Positions 1 through 8,100 of a DNA stretch of 40,083 nucleotides are shown here, in pieces. The position numbers were made by a program, and so were the translations under genes. Source of the DNA: Actinomycetes bacterium (lineage in GTDB: Bacteria; Actinomycetota; Actinomycetes; S36-B12); the NCBI GenBank assembly GCA_024639145.1, contig JAHEIZ010000021.1, positions 1 through 40,083 on the forward strand, given 5' to 3'. The first letter of the stretch is position 1. The number at the start of each line of letters is the position of its first letter. The notes below the pieces were generated by a model. It saw only the letters and a program-made list of their open reading frames with translations, was not told the origin of the DNA and did no database searches.

Positions 1-2
1 CC

Positions 3-488
3 GTGGTCGAGTGCACGCTGGCGAGCTGGCCGCTCTTCGGTGATCGGCGGGCCGTCGGGCTCGGTCGCGAGCCGTTCGAGATCGCGTCGACGGTGAACGA
101 GCCAGCGATCGGCGACGTCGAGGAATATCTCTACGAACCCGACCCTGCAGTGGTGAGCGCCGGAGCACTCGATGCACTGTGCAGCGATCGGCTCACTCGG
201 GTCGACCATGACTCTCACTGGCTCACGAGTAATGAACCCATCACTCACCCTGCCTTGCGCGGATTTCACGTCGATCAGCAGGTCACCGCGGACGCACGCG
301 CACTTCGCCCAATCCTGCGTGAGCTCGGCATCGGCGATCTCACCGTGAAGACCCGAGGCGCAGGAGTCGATGCCGAAAAGTTCAGGGCGTCACTGAAACT
401 CAATGGCACGAAGTCAGGCGTGCTGGTAATTCTCGTGCGCGAGGGTAAGCAGCAGGCTTATCTGGTCACACCACTGCCGAGTGAATAG
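3..488 (+). CDS. THUMP-like domain protein, C-terminal part of a SAM-dependent methyltransferase-like protein (5' end outside window)
   Basis: The reading frame is open to the left edge, so only the last roughly 160 residues are seen and the listed start is the edge of the window, not a true start codon. The visible part matches the C-terminal domain found behind class I methyltransferase folds in actinobacteria. Recognisable blocks are GDVEEYLYEPDPAVVSAG, LTSNEP and IGDLTVKTRGAGVD followed by a short beta-rich end. The catalytic Rossmann domain would lie upstream and cannot be checked. The substrate is unknown; RNA is a guess from the THUMP-like fold. The gene converges on mmuM and the last 23 nt overlap it on the opposite strand. 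Confidence 0.75.
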   Translation: MVECTLASWPLFGDRRAVGLGREPFEIASTVNEPAIGDVEEYLYEPDPAVVSAGALDALCSDRLTRVDHDSHWLTSNEPITHPALRGFHVDQQVTADARALRPILRELGIGDLTVKTRGAGVDAEKFRASLKLNGTKSGVLVILVREGKQQAYLVTPLPSE

Positions 489-1326
489 CGGCAATCGCCT
501 TCGCGTCGGTGCCGCAGCATCCGCCTATCCAGGTCGCGCCATGCTCAACCCACTCGGCTGCATTGCGAGCAATGTCGTCGATCGTGACGCCATTCCACAG
601 GCCTGTGGCCGCATCCCACGTGCCACCAGCATTCGGGTAGACGATCACCGGAAGTGACGTGGTGGCACGAATGCGATCGATCAGCTCGGGAACGAAGACC
701 GGATCAGTGCAGTTGATGCCCACTCGGGTGATGCCAGGAATCAGTTCTGCCGCACGCACGGCATCCTCGATCGGCTGGCCCGCGCACGTATGCGCTCCGT
801 CCTTGGCACTGAAGGTAATCCAGGAAGGAATCACGTTGCCCTCGAGTGCATCGGCAAGTGCCTGTACCTCAAGCACGTCGGGGATCGTTTCGATGGCGAG
901 GAAGTCCGGGCCCGCTGAAGTGAGAATCTCAATGCGCTCGCGATGGAACTCAGCGAGCTGCTCGCGAGTAAGCCCATAGTTACCGCGGTATTCCGAACCG
1001 TCATGCAGGATCGCGCCGTACGGCCCCACGCTCGCAGCCACCTTCGCTTTACTGCTGGCCTGTCGTGCCAGTTCAACACTGCGCACGAGCGCCTCATCGG
1101 CCTGCTGGGCCGTGAGTCCCGCTTCCACGAAGCCCTGACGCGAGACTTGGTAGCTCGCGGTGATCAGGACATCGGCGCCGGCTTCCGCGAAGGCGCGATG
1201 CGCATCGACGATGGCGTCGGGCGATTCGAGAAGTGCCCGAGCTGTCCAGAGATTGCCGCTGATGTCATGGCCCATCGACTCCAACTGGGTCGACATGCCG
1301 CCGTCGATGATCACCTCAGCCGGCAT
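466..1326 (-). CDS. mmuM: Homocysteine S-methyltransferase
   Basis: This 286-residue protein probably transfers a methyl group from S-methylmethionine or S-adenosylmethionine to homocysteine to give methionine in the cytoplasm. It has the family's three zinc ligands: Cys206 in VGINCTD and Cys270-Cys271 in GGCCGTD near the C-terminus. The N-terminal substrate loop [11 protein letters not shown] is also present. Length is typical of the short cobalamin-independent family. It starts 11 nt inside the end of tsaD, so it is probably the last gene of the tsa operon. Its function has no evident link to t6A synthesis. The gene symbol is by family; the exact methyl donor cannot be read from sequence. 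Confidence 0.88.
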   Translation of the reverse strand: MPAEVIIDGGMSTQLESMGHDISGNLWTARALLESPDAIVDAHRAFAEAGADVLITASYQVSRQGFVEAGLTAQQADEALVRSVELARQASSKAKVAASVGPYGAILHDGSEYRGNYGLTREQLAEFHRERIEILTSAGPDFLAIETIPDVLEVQALADALEGNVIPSWITFSAKDGAHTCAGQPIEDAVRAAELIPGITRVGINCTDPVFVPELIDRIRATTSLPVIVYPNAGGTWDAATGLWNGVTIDDIARNAAEWVEHGATWIGGCCGTDAKAIAAIHSAVV

Positions 1327-2374
1327 CGCGCACCACCACTGTCGAGACCGGGAGCACTGAGGCGGTCGGGAAATCGAGCGTGGACGGCTGTGCGCCCTGG
1401 CGCACGAGCTTGGCTCCGACTGCAGCGATCATGGCTCCATTGTCGGTGCACAGCTTCGGGCTCGGAACACGCAGGCTGATGCCAGCCTCATCGCATCGCT
1501 CCTGAGCAAGGGCCCGTAGTCGGCTGTTCGCCGCCACGCCGCCGCCGATCACCAGATGCTGCGCGTCATTGGCCAGGCAGGCTGCCACGGCCTTGCGCGT
1601 GAGCACATCGACCACTGCTTCCTGGAACGACGCGGCAACATCAGCAACGTTGATCGAGGTACCTGCCGCCTTCTCCTTGGTGATCCAGCGCGCAACCGAG
1701 GTCTTCAGGCCGGAGAACGAGAAGTCGAACTCGTGCTCCGCCATGTCATGCGAGGCAGTCAGCCCGCGCGGGAAGGCGATGGCCGAGCCATTGCCGTCGC
1801 GAGCGACTCGATCAATGTGCGGGCCACCGGGAAAGGGCAGGTCGAGCAGGCGGGCAACCTTGTCGAAGGCCTCACCGGCTGCGTCGTCGAGGGTTGCTCC
1901 GAGCGAGGTGACGTCCTGCGCATCGTCATGCACGAGCAGTAGCGAAGAGTGACCGCCAGAGACCAGTAGACCGATCGCAGATTCCGGCAGGGGGCCGTGC
2001 TCAAGCTCATCGACCACCACGTGCCCGGCCAAGTGATTGACCGCATAGATCGGCTTCCCTAGCGCGACGGCCAGCGCCTTCGCCGATGCCGTTCCGACGA
2101 GCAGCGCTCCGGCGAGACCCGGCCCGGCCGTTACCGCGAACGCGTCAATGTCGGATAACGAGACACCTGCCTCCGAGCACGCACGCTCAATGGTCGGCAC
2201 CATCGCCTCGAGATGTGCACGGCTCGCGACCTCGGGTACGACGCCACCGAAGCGCGCATGTTCTTCAACACTCGAGGCCACCGCATCAACGAGCAGCGTG
2301 GTACCGCGCACGATGCCTACACCTGTCTCATCGCACGATGTTTCGATCCCGAGTACCAACGGCCCGTTGCTCAT
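1316..2374 (-). CDS. tsaD: tRNA N6-adenosine threonylcarbamoyltransferase TsaD
   Basis: TsaD transfers the threonylcarbamoyl group from threonylcarbamoyl-AMP to A37 of ANN-decoding tRNAs, working with TsaB and TsaE. The 352-residue protein opens with [11 protein letters not shown], the ASKHA ATP-binding signature. It carries the metal-binding pair His114 and His118 in NHLAGH, and the later [10 protein letters not shown] and [11 protein letters not shown] motifs. It overlaps rimI by 4 nt (ATGA), which implies translational coupling. The order tsaE-tsaB-rimI-tsaD is the common actinobacterial arrangement, so all parts of the transfer complex except the TsaC-type enzyme are encoded here. Confidence 0.97.
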   Translation of the reverse strand: MSNGPLVLGIETSCDETGVGIVRGTTLLVDAVASSVEEHARFGGVVPEVASRAHLEAMVPTIERACSEAGVSLSDIDAFAVTAGPGLAGALLVGTASAKALAVALGKPIYAVNHLAGHVVVDELEHGPLPESAIGLLVSGGHSSLLLVHDDAQDVTSLGATLDDAAGEAFDKVARLLDLPFPGGPHIDRVARDGNGSAIAFPRGLTASHDMAEHEFDFSFSGLKTSVARWITKEKAAGTSINVADVAASFQEAVVDVLTRKAVAACLANDAQHLVIGGGVAANSRLRALAQERCDEAGISLRVPSPKLCTDNGAMIAAVGAKLVRQGAQPSTLDFPTASVLPVSTVVVRDAG

Positions 2375-2856
2375 GAGTCACCTCGCTCGGAAGCCGTTGA
2401 CAGTGGTCGCAGCCGCATGATCAACGCATCGATACCGCTCGCGTAGTAGTCACGACGCTTGCTGATCGACTCGAAGCCGAAGCGCTCATACATGCCAATC
2501 GCGCTCTCGTTGTCAGAGCGCACCTCGAGCAGCAATTGAGCGCAGTCGTGCCGAACCGCGTTCGCGATGAGTTCTTCGAGCAAAACTCGGCCGATACCTC
2601 GACCTTGCGCCACCGGTGCGACAGCAATGGTCTGAACGTCGGCATCGGGCGGCAACAGGTACGCACCGGCGTAGCCGATGATCACACCGTCGTCCTCAGC
2701 GACGACGTACTCGCGAGTCGGTTGAGCGAGCTCACCCCAGAACTGCTCGGCGCTCCACGGATCGACCTCGAACACAGCCGTCTCGATCGCGTGCACGGCT
2801 TCGATGTCTGGCCAGCGCATCGGGCGAAGCGTGACCGAACTCATGACGTCACTCAT
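2371..2856 (-). CDS. rimI: Ribosomal protein S18-alanine N-acetyltransferase RimI (GNAT family)
   Basis: This is a 161-residue GNAT acetyltransferase placed between tsaB and tsaD, where rimI normally lies. The acetyl-CoA loop is seen as [19 protein letters not shown]. It is followed by the RimI-type C-terminal block with [20 protein letters not shown] and a later RRDYY, close to the usual RRNYY. The classical role is acetylating the N-terminal alanine of ribosomal protein S18, although actinobacterial members may act on other N-termini. It overlaps both neighbours by 4 nt. A second ATG (MSSV) four codons in is an alternative start. Confidence 0.92.
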   Translation of the reverse strand: MSDVMSSVTLRPMRWPDIEAVHAIETAVFEVDPWSAEQFWGELAQPTREYVVAEDDGVIIGYAGAYLLPPDADVQTIAVAPVAQGRGIGRVLLEELIANAVRHDCAQLLLEVRSDNESAIGMYERFGFESISKRRDYYASGIDALIMRLRPLSTASERGDS

Positions 2857-3533
2857 GCCTTGCCTCCGGGCGCGACAGCATCGGGGCGGCGAATGTAGAG
2901 CGGCACCGGCGCGAGCAGGCGAGAGCCGCGCACCGAGTCAGCGGTCGCACCGGTGTCGCCGCCGTGCACCGAAAGATCAATATCGGACGTCGACATCGAC
3001 TCCCCCGCATCGAGGTAGGCACCGGCAAGCCGCGCAATGACCGCTGCACGCGGGCGAAGGGGCTCCACGGAAGTGCCAGACAGCTCACCGAATCGAGGAA
3101 GCGCAGCTGTACCGGCATCGAGCTCGTCGATCCGGCTCACCCGCGGGCCATCGGTGCGACGACGATTGCGGTCGTACCGAGCCCAGTAGGCCTCCTTGCG
3201 TCGCGCATCGGCGGTCACCAGGAAGTCACCGTCGCACGACACCTGCGCAGCGGTCGCATCGAGGGAGCAGATGCCCACGACGGGTACCGACCAGGCGAGG
3301 CCCAGCACTTGAGCAGTGGTGACGCCGACCCGCAGGCCCGTATACGGGCCGGGCCCGACACCGCAGGCGATGAGCTCGGGGCGCAGGCCCTCATCGACAA
3401 CCTCGCGCAGCAGCACGGCGAGAACTTCCGCGTGCCGGCGTCCGTCGAGGACCTCACGCGTGATGACCGAGTCACCATCGACGAGAGCGACCGACGAGAG
3501 TTCGGAAGAGGTATCGATGCCGAGGATCCTCAT
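2853..3533 (-). CDS. tsaB: tRNA threonylcarbamoyladenosine biosynthesis protein TsaB
   Basis: TsaB is a TsaD-like scaffold that binds TsaD and TsaE but has no catalytic site of its own. The start MRILGIDTSSELSSVALVD matches the family's N-terminal ASKHA strand. GVGPGPYTGLRVGVTTAQ is the conserved dimer-interface block. The C-terminal half (from about residue 120) is variable, as is usual. The length of 226 residues is typical. It overlaps tsaE and rimI by 4 nt on each side. Confidence 0.95.
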   Translation of the reverse strand: MRILGIDTSSELSSVALVDGDSVITREVLDGRRHAEVLAVLLREVVDEGLRPELIACGVGPGPYTGLRVGVTTAQVLGLAWSVPVVGICSLDATAAQVSCDGDFLVTADARRKEAYWARYDRNRRRTDGPRVSRIDELDAGTAALPRFGELSGTSVEPLRPRAAVIARLAGAYLDAGESMSTSDIDLSVHGGDTGATADSVRGSRLLAPVPLYIRRPDAVAPGGKA

Positions 3534-4000
3534 GCCAGCAACTCCAGCAGCGAGGCGGCATCCCAGCGGGCACCGAAACCGGCAACGCTCATCACTCGGG
3601 TCTCGTCATCATCGGAATCCGATCGAGCGATCGTGATCACGACGCGATCCTCAGACAGCTGCTCCACCTTGCCCTCTCCCCACTCCACCACCGTGATGGC
3701 CGAGCCGAGATCGGAGTCGAGGTCGAGATCGTCGAGCTCAAGCGAGGAACCCAGGCGATAGGCATCGACATGGACGAGATCTGCGCCGGAGGGCGTCGGA
3801 TACACGCGGGCGATCACGAAGGTCGGGCTGGTGATCTGCTCGGTGACGCCGAGACCCGCACCCATGCCCTGCACGAAGGTGGTCTTGCCCGCGCCGAGAT
3901 CGCCGCTCAGGATTACCAGGTCACCGGGTCGGCAGCAGCGCGCGATGTGAGCGCCGCGGTCGCGCATCGCAGGGCCGGTCGGGATGCTGATTGAACTCAT
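3530..4000 (-). CDS. tsaE: tRNA threonylcarbamoyladenosine biosynthesis ATPase TsaE
   Basis: TsaE is the small P-loop ATPase that resets the TsaBD complex during t6A synthesis. The Walker A motif GDLGAGKT spans residues 33-40, with Lys39. The family blocks SPTFVIARVY, HVDAYRL and VVEWGEG follow in order. At 156 residues the length is standard. The ATG overlaps the stop of the hydrolase gene by 4 nt. The N-terminus before the P-loop (about 30 residues) is the usual length, so this ATG is accepted. Confidence 0.95.
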   Translation of the reverse strand: MSSISIPTGPAMRDRGAHIARCCRPGDLVILSGDLGAGKTTFVQGMGAGLGVTEQITSPTFVIARVYPTPSGADLVHVDAYRLGSSLELDDLDLDSDLGSAITVVEWGEGKVEQLSEDRVVITIARSDSDDDETRVMSVAGFGARWDAASLLELLA

Positions 4001-5082
4001 GCGACCGGTGAGGTCGACATCGCGAGATCGCGCTGCACGCGATCGAGCAGCTCGATGAGCAGGTCATCGACCTGATCGGGGTGCTCGAGGGTCAGCATGT
4101 GACCTGCATGGGGAAGGATCACGAACTCGGCACCGGGAATGCACTCGACGATCAGCGCGCTGTTCTCCAGCGGCACGAGTCGATCGGCATCGCCGGCGAT
4201 CACGAGCACCTCGGCACTCTGGAAGACCGGCAGCACATCGCGCTTGTCGTGATCCTGCAACGCGGGAAGGAATTCAGCCATGACATCGATGGGCGTGCCG
4301 GCGATCATCTCCGCCACGAATTTGCCCGCGGCATCAGGTGCGGTCGAGCCAAAGGAGTAGAGGCGGGTGACGAGTAGCGCGAGATCGCTACCGCCGCGCA
4401 CGGCCTTCTCGACAACCTCCTTGCGCTTGGCCAGGGAGGCGAATACGTGCGGGGCCATGCGGTGGAGCATCGGGCCCACGAACGGAAGGCCGAGTGAGCC
4501 GTTCTCGATCGACGTGGGCGTCGTCGCGATGAACGCGACTCCATAGACGCGATCCTCGATGATGTCGGGTCGTACGTCAGCGAGAGCCATAAGTGTCATT
4601 CCGCCCATCGAGTGACCGACGAGCATGAGCGGGCCGGTCGGCGCGAGGGCCTCGATGACGGTCTCGAGATCGCGACCGAGCTGATCGATGTGATGTGAGT
4701 CGAAGTCGGCGCGACCGGATCGGCCGTGGCTGCGCTGGTCGTAGAACACCAGGCGTGCGCGACCGCGAAGCGCCAGGCGCTGGTAGTGCCAGGAGTCCAG
4801 GCTCAGGCCATATCCGTGCGCGAAGACGATGGTCAGACCGGTGTCGGTCGCGGGGTCTGCCTCATCGACCTCCGCGTGCAGGATGACGTCGTCGTCAGCG
4901 GTGATCTCGTAAACCGTGCCGCGCACCGAGCCGAGCTCATTGTCATCGACATCAGGTCGAGCAGACCGGGCGAGAACCGCACGTTCGACCACGGCACCCA
5001 CCGCAGCACCTGCAGCGAGAACACCGGCCGCGAGCAGGCCACCGCCTGCCACGCGCAGCGCGCTGCCGAGGTCGTTACCCAT
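3997..5082 (-). CDS. Alpha/beta hydrolase with N-terminal membrane segment
   Basis: This is a 361-residue alpha/beta-fold hydrolase of unknown substrate. Residues 11-32 form one Ala/Gly/Val-rich hydrophobic stretch, so the enzyme is probably membrane-anchored. The nucleophile elbow GHSMGG places Ser158. The oxyanion block FAHGYGLSLDSW is at about residue 87. The acid is probably the Asp in AGDADRLVP, and the His lies in PHAGHML near the C-terminus, completing a triad. A hydrolase in this position between alr and tsaE is common in actinobacteria; its role is not established. It starts 9 nt after the alr stop and overlaps tsaE by 4 nt. Confidence 0.85.
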   Translation of the reverse strand: MGNDLGSALRVAGGGLLAAGVLAAGAAVGAVVERAVLARSARPDVDDNELGSVRGTVYEITADDDVILHAEVDEADPATDTGLTIVFAHGYGLSLDSWHYQRLALRGRARLVFYDQRSHGRSGRADFDSHHIDQLGRDLETVIEALAPTGPLMLVGHSMGGMTLMALADVRPDIIEDRVYGVAFIATTPTSIENGSLGLPFVGPMLHRMAPHVFASLAKRKEVVEKAVRGGSDLALLVTRLYSFGSTAPDAAGKFVAEMIAGTPIDVMAEFLPALQDHDKRDVLPVFQSAEVLVIAGDADRLVPLENSALIVECIPGAEFVILPHAGHMLTLEHPDQVDDLLIELLDRVQRDLAMSTSPVA

Positions 5083-5091
5083 GTCGGCGGC

Positions 5092-6204
5092 TCATGACTC
5101 GTAGACCCGGGGGACGCGGGGTGCGATGCGCGTGATGACCTCGTAGCCGATGGTGTCGGCGTGCTCGGCCCACACCTCGACAGGATCGGCGTCACGGCCG
5201 AAGAGCACGACGTTGTCACCGACGGCGAGGCCATCGGGGTTCTCGCCGAGATCGACCATGAACTGATCCATGGCCACGGTTCCAACGATCGGGTAGGTGC
5301 GGCCATTCACGCTGACGTGGGCGCGATTGCTCGCGCTGCGCGGCACACCATCGGCGTAGCCGATCGGGATGAGCCCGATGAGGGTCGACTCAGTGGCTGT
5401 CCAGGTCTCGCCATAGGAAACCGATGCGCCTGCCTCGATGCGCTTGATACCGGCGATCTTCACGCGCAGGGTCATCACCGGGCGAAGCCCGAGATCAGAG
5501 GCGGTACCCATCTCGGGGTTCGGCGAGACGCCGTAGAGGCCGATGCCGACTCGCACGATGTCGTACTGGCAGTCAGGGTGCGCGAGCACCGTTGCCGTGT
5601 TTCCGAGATGACGAGTCAGGTCGGTGAGACCGGCAGCCTCAGCAAGAACAATCGCGCGCTCGAACACGGCCCGCTGCGAGGCGACAGAGGTCGTACCGAT
5701 CACATCGGCACTCGACAGGTGCGACCAGATACCGACGACGTCGAGATCGGCACTCGACGTGAGTGCTGCCATCACGCCCGCCCAGTCGGATTCGGGAACG
5801 CCATTGCGAGACAGACCGGTATCGACCTTGAGGTGCACGCGTGCGCGTCGACCTTGGACACGAGCCGCGGCCGCGATCTCCTCGAGGGCGGCGAGACTGG
5901 AGACCGAGAGGTCGACGTCAGCCGCCACACAGGAGGCGATGTCAGGGTCACCCGCAGCCCAGAGCCAGGCAAGGATGCGACCGGAGTCACCGGCAGCGCG
6001 TAGTTCAAGGGCCTCGCTCGGCAGTGCCACGCCCAGCCAGGTCACGCCTGCCTCGCGTGCCACGCGAGCCAGCGGCACCATGCCGTGCCCATAGCCCTCG
6101 GCCTTGACCACGGCCATGAGCTCGGCGTCGCCTGCACGGGCGGCCATCACACCTATGTTGTGATGCGCCGCCGCAAGATCGATGACCGCTGCAGCCCGGG
6201 GCAT
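5092..6204 (-). CDS. alr: Alanine racemase (PLP-dependent)
   Basis: Alr interconverts L- and D-alanine to supply D-Ala for peptidoglycan. With the chosen ATG the protein has 370 residues. It carries the PLP lysine in VVKAEGYGHG (Lys34), the second catalytic base in SVSYGETW (Tyr264), and the MDQFMVD block. The ATG at 6204 is preferred over the in-frame ATG at 6261. It follows an AGGGGAG ribosome-binding site 9 nt upstream, begins 4 nt after the nnr stop, and gives the family N-terminus (MPRAAAVIDLAAAHHN). The longer start would add 19 arginine-rich residues overlapping nnr. Confidence 0.96.
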   Translation of the reverse strand: MPRAAAVIDLAAAHHNIGVMAARAGDAELMAVVKAEGYGHGMVPLARVAREAGVTWLGVALPSEALELRAAGDSGRILAWLWAAGDPDIASCVAADVDLSVSSLAALEEIAAAARVQGRRARVHLKVDTGLSRNGVPESDWAGVMAALTSSADLDVVGIWSHLSSADVIGTTSVASQRAVFERAIVLAEAAGLTDLTRHLGNTATVLAHPDCQYDIVRVGIGLYGVSPNPEMGTASDLGLRPVMTLRVKIAGIKRIEAGASVSYGETWTATESTLIGLIPIGYADGVPRSASNRAHVSVNGRTYPIVGTVAMDQFMVDLGENPDGLAVGDNVVLFGRDADPVEVWAEHADTIGYEVITRIAPRVPRVYES

Positions 6205-6208
6205 GTAC

Positions 6209-7702
6209 CTAGTCTCCCCTACCCGCATCCTCGACACTCGCCCGCAAGGCCGCCAGGGCATCGGGGACGAATTCAGCGATCTCTACGGCGGTGATGGGCG
6301 AGGACACATCGGCGGCAAGGCGACCTGAGCGGCCGTGCACAAGCACGGCGGCCGCAGCCGCTTCACTCGGAGATGCCGAGCCCCCGGCGAGAAGGGCGCC
6401 CAGGATCCCGGCGAGCACATCACCCGAGCCTGCTGTCGCCAGATCAGCAGTGCCCTCGGCATCGATGAAGACCCGACCGTGCTGATCTGCGATCACGGTG
6501 CCGGCGCCCTTGAGAATCACGATGGCGTGAAGTGACGAGGCCAGTGAGAGTGCCGCCGCTCGCCGATCGTCTCCCACAGGCTGGAATCGGCGGAATTCGC
6601 CGTCATGCGGGGTGAGAACGGTAACTCCCCCGGCTCTACCACGCGCAATGACCAGATCGCGAAGTTCCACATCGCCGGCGAGCAGAGTGAGCGCCCCCGC
6701 ATCGATCACCAGCGGTGCTTCCTCCGCACAGGCAGCAACGAGCAGCCCCCGCTGCTCCGAGTCACCGTCGAAACCCGGGCCGATCACGCGCGCACGAACA
6801 CGCGCATCAGGAGAACTGCTGATGACGACGTCAGGGAATGCCGTGACCAGCGCGGTGGTGTCGATTCCCGGGCGCTCGAGGTAGCGCACCATGCCAGCGC
6901 CGGCCGAACGCGCGCCATCGACGGCCAGCAATGCCGCACCGGGGTACTGCGCACTTCCGGCGATGATCTCGACAACCCCGCGCGAATACTTGTGGTCGCT
7001 GCTCGATGGCACGCGCAGGAGATCAGCGACATCCTCATCTTCAAGCAACTCCGCCACCGGTTCACCGAGCATGGACTCAAGCTCAATGTCGACGAAGTGA
7101 ATGGCGCCGGCGAACTCCTTGCCCGGCATCAGCAGCAGACCGGGCTTCAATGCACCGAAGGTCACCGTGAGATCAGCATCGATCGCCTCACCCTCAACTG
7201 CGCCGGTGTCGGCGTTTACTCCGCTGGGGATGTCGACGGAGACGATGGCGTTGGCCAGGGCATTGACTACGCGCACGCACTCGGCCATCGGCTCGCGTAG
7301 TGCGCCGGAGCCGCCGATGCCCACGAGCCCATCGATAACGAGATCAGCATCACCGACATCTGCGAGGCAGTCATCAGACCAGGAGATGAAAGTGCCACCT
7401 ACACGGCGCAGGGCTGCCACGCCGGCCGCATGCGGGTTATCGGTGAGCAGGAGCGCGGTCACTGCAGCGCCACGCGCACGCAGGTAGGCACCGGCCAACA
7501 AGGCATCGCCGCCGTTGTTGCCACCGCCGACGAGAAGAAGTATCTCGGCCCCAGCAACACCACCCGCGACCTCTCCCAGAAGCCGAGCGCAGATCACCGA
7601 GAGACCGAACGACGCTCGCTGCATGAGCGCGCCCCCGGGAAGGGTGGCCATCAATTCGTTCTCGGCCGCGCGCACCTGCGCAGCGGTGAAGATCTCACGC
7701 AC
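6209..7702 (-). CDS. nnr: Bifunctional NAD(P)H-hydrate epimerase / ADP-dependent dehydratase
   Basis: This fused metabolite-repair enzyme has two domains. The N-terminal YjeF_N part (to about residue 210) epimerises damaged NAD(P)H hydrates, with LLVGGGNNGGDAL as its signature. The C-terminal carbohydrate-kinase-like part dehydrates them back to NAD(P)H, with VLTPHDGEF, ILKGAGTVIAD and the anion hole TAGSGDVLAGILGALLA. The length is about 497 residues from the GTG at 7702. That start has a GGAAGG site 8 nt upstream and begins at VREIFTAAQVRAAE, the family start. The ATG at 7747 would add 15 unconserved residues. It overlaps the acpS stop by 8 nt. Confidence 0.93.
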   Translation of the reverse strand: MREIFTAAQVRAAENELMATLPGGALMQRASFGLSVICARLLGEVAGGVAGAEILLLVGGGNNGGDALLAGAYLRARGAAVTALLLTDNPHAAGVAALRRVGGTFISWSDDCLADVGDADLVIDGLVGIGGSGALREPMAECVRVVNALANAIVSVDIPSGVNADTGAVEGEAIDADLTVTFGALKPGLLLMPGKEFAGAIHFVDIELESMLGEPVAELLEDEDVADLLRVPSSSDHKYSRGVVEIIAGSAQYPGAALLAVDGARSAGAGMVRYLERPGIDTTALVTAFPDVVISSSPDARVRARVIGPGFDGDSEQRGLLVAACAEEAPLVIDAGALTLLAGDVELRDLVIARGRAGGVTVLTPHDGEFRRFQPVGDDRRAAALSLASSLHAIVILKGAGTVIADQHGRVFIDAEGTADLATAGSGDVLAGILGALLAGGSASPSEAAAAAVLVHGRSGRLAADVSSPITAVEIAEFVPDALAALRASVEDAGRGD

Positions 7703-8072
7703 GGGATACGCCTTCCGCGACGACGAAGGCAATCGCGTGACCGCCATCGTGACTCAGCGACAGATGCCAGTCGGCGATGCCCCGTGCGCGTGCCGCGTCA
7801 GCGATGGTGCCGGTGATGCGCAGAGACGGCTTGCCTAGCGAATCGGCAATCACCTCGCAGTGATGCCATTCGAGCCCCTGGGTATCCCCGAGCACTTTTG
7901 CCACGGCCTCCTTGGCCGCAAAGCGAGCAGCCAGTGACACCGCTGAGCGTGAGACTCCATCAGAGGTCAGCGACTCAGCCTCGGTAAAGAGCCGGGTGAC
8001 CACTCGCGGAGTGCGCGCGATGACAGTGGCGAATCGCTCGGTGTCGACGATGTCGACGCCGATGCCGATCAC
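7695..8072 (-). CDS. acpS: Holo-[acyl-carrier-protein] synthase
   Basis: AcpS moves 4'-phosphopantetheine from CoA to the serine of acyl carrier protein, activating fatty-acid synthesis. The magnesium site is seen as IGIGVDIVDTERF at the N-terminus and FAAKEAVAKVLG in the middle. The C-terminus WHLSLSHDGGHAIAFV is the expected end of the fold. The GTG at 8072 gives 125 residues, the usual length, and starts exactly at the conserved block. The longer frame to 8147 would run into glmS. The ribosome-binding site for this GTG is weak (GGGGG about 13 nt upstream), so the exact start is less sure than the identity. Confidence 0.92.
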   Translation of the reverse strand: MIGIGVDIVDTERFATVIARTPRVVTRLFTEAESLTSDGVSRSAVSLAARFAAKEAVAKVLGDTQGLEWHHCEVIADSLGKPSLRITGTIADAARARGIADWHLSLSHDGGHAIAFVVAEGVSRA

Positions 8073-8100
8073 GGACGCCGGCAGGCCCCCCGTGAACTCG

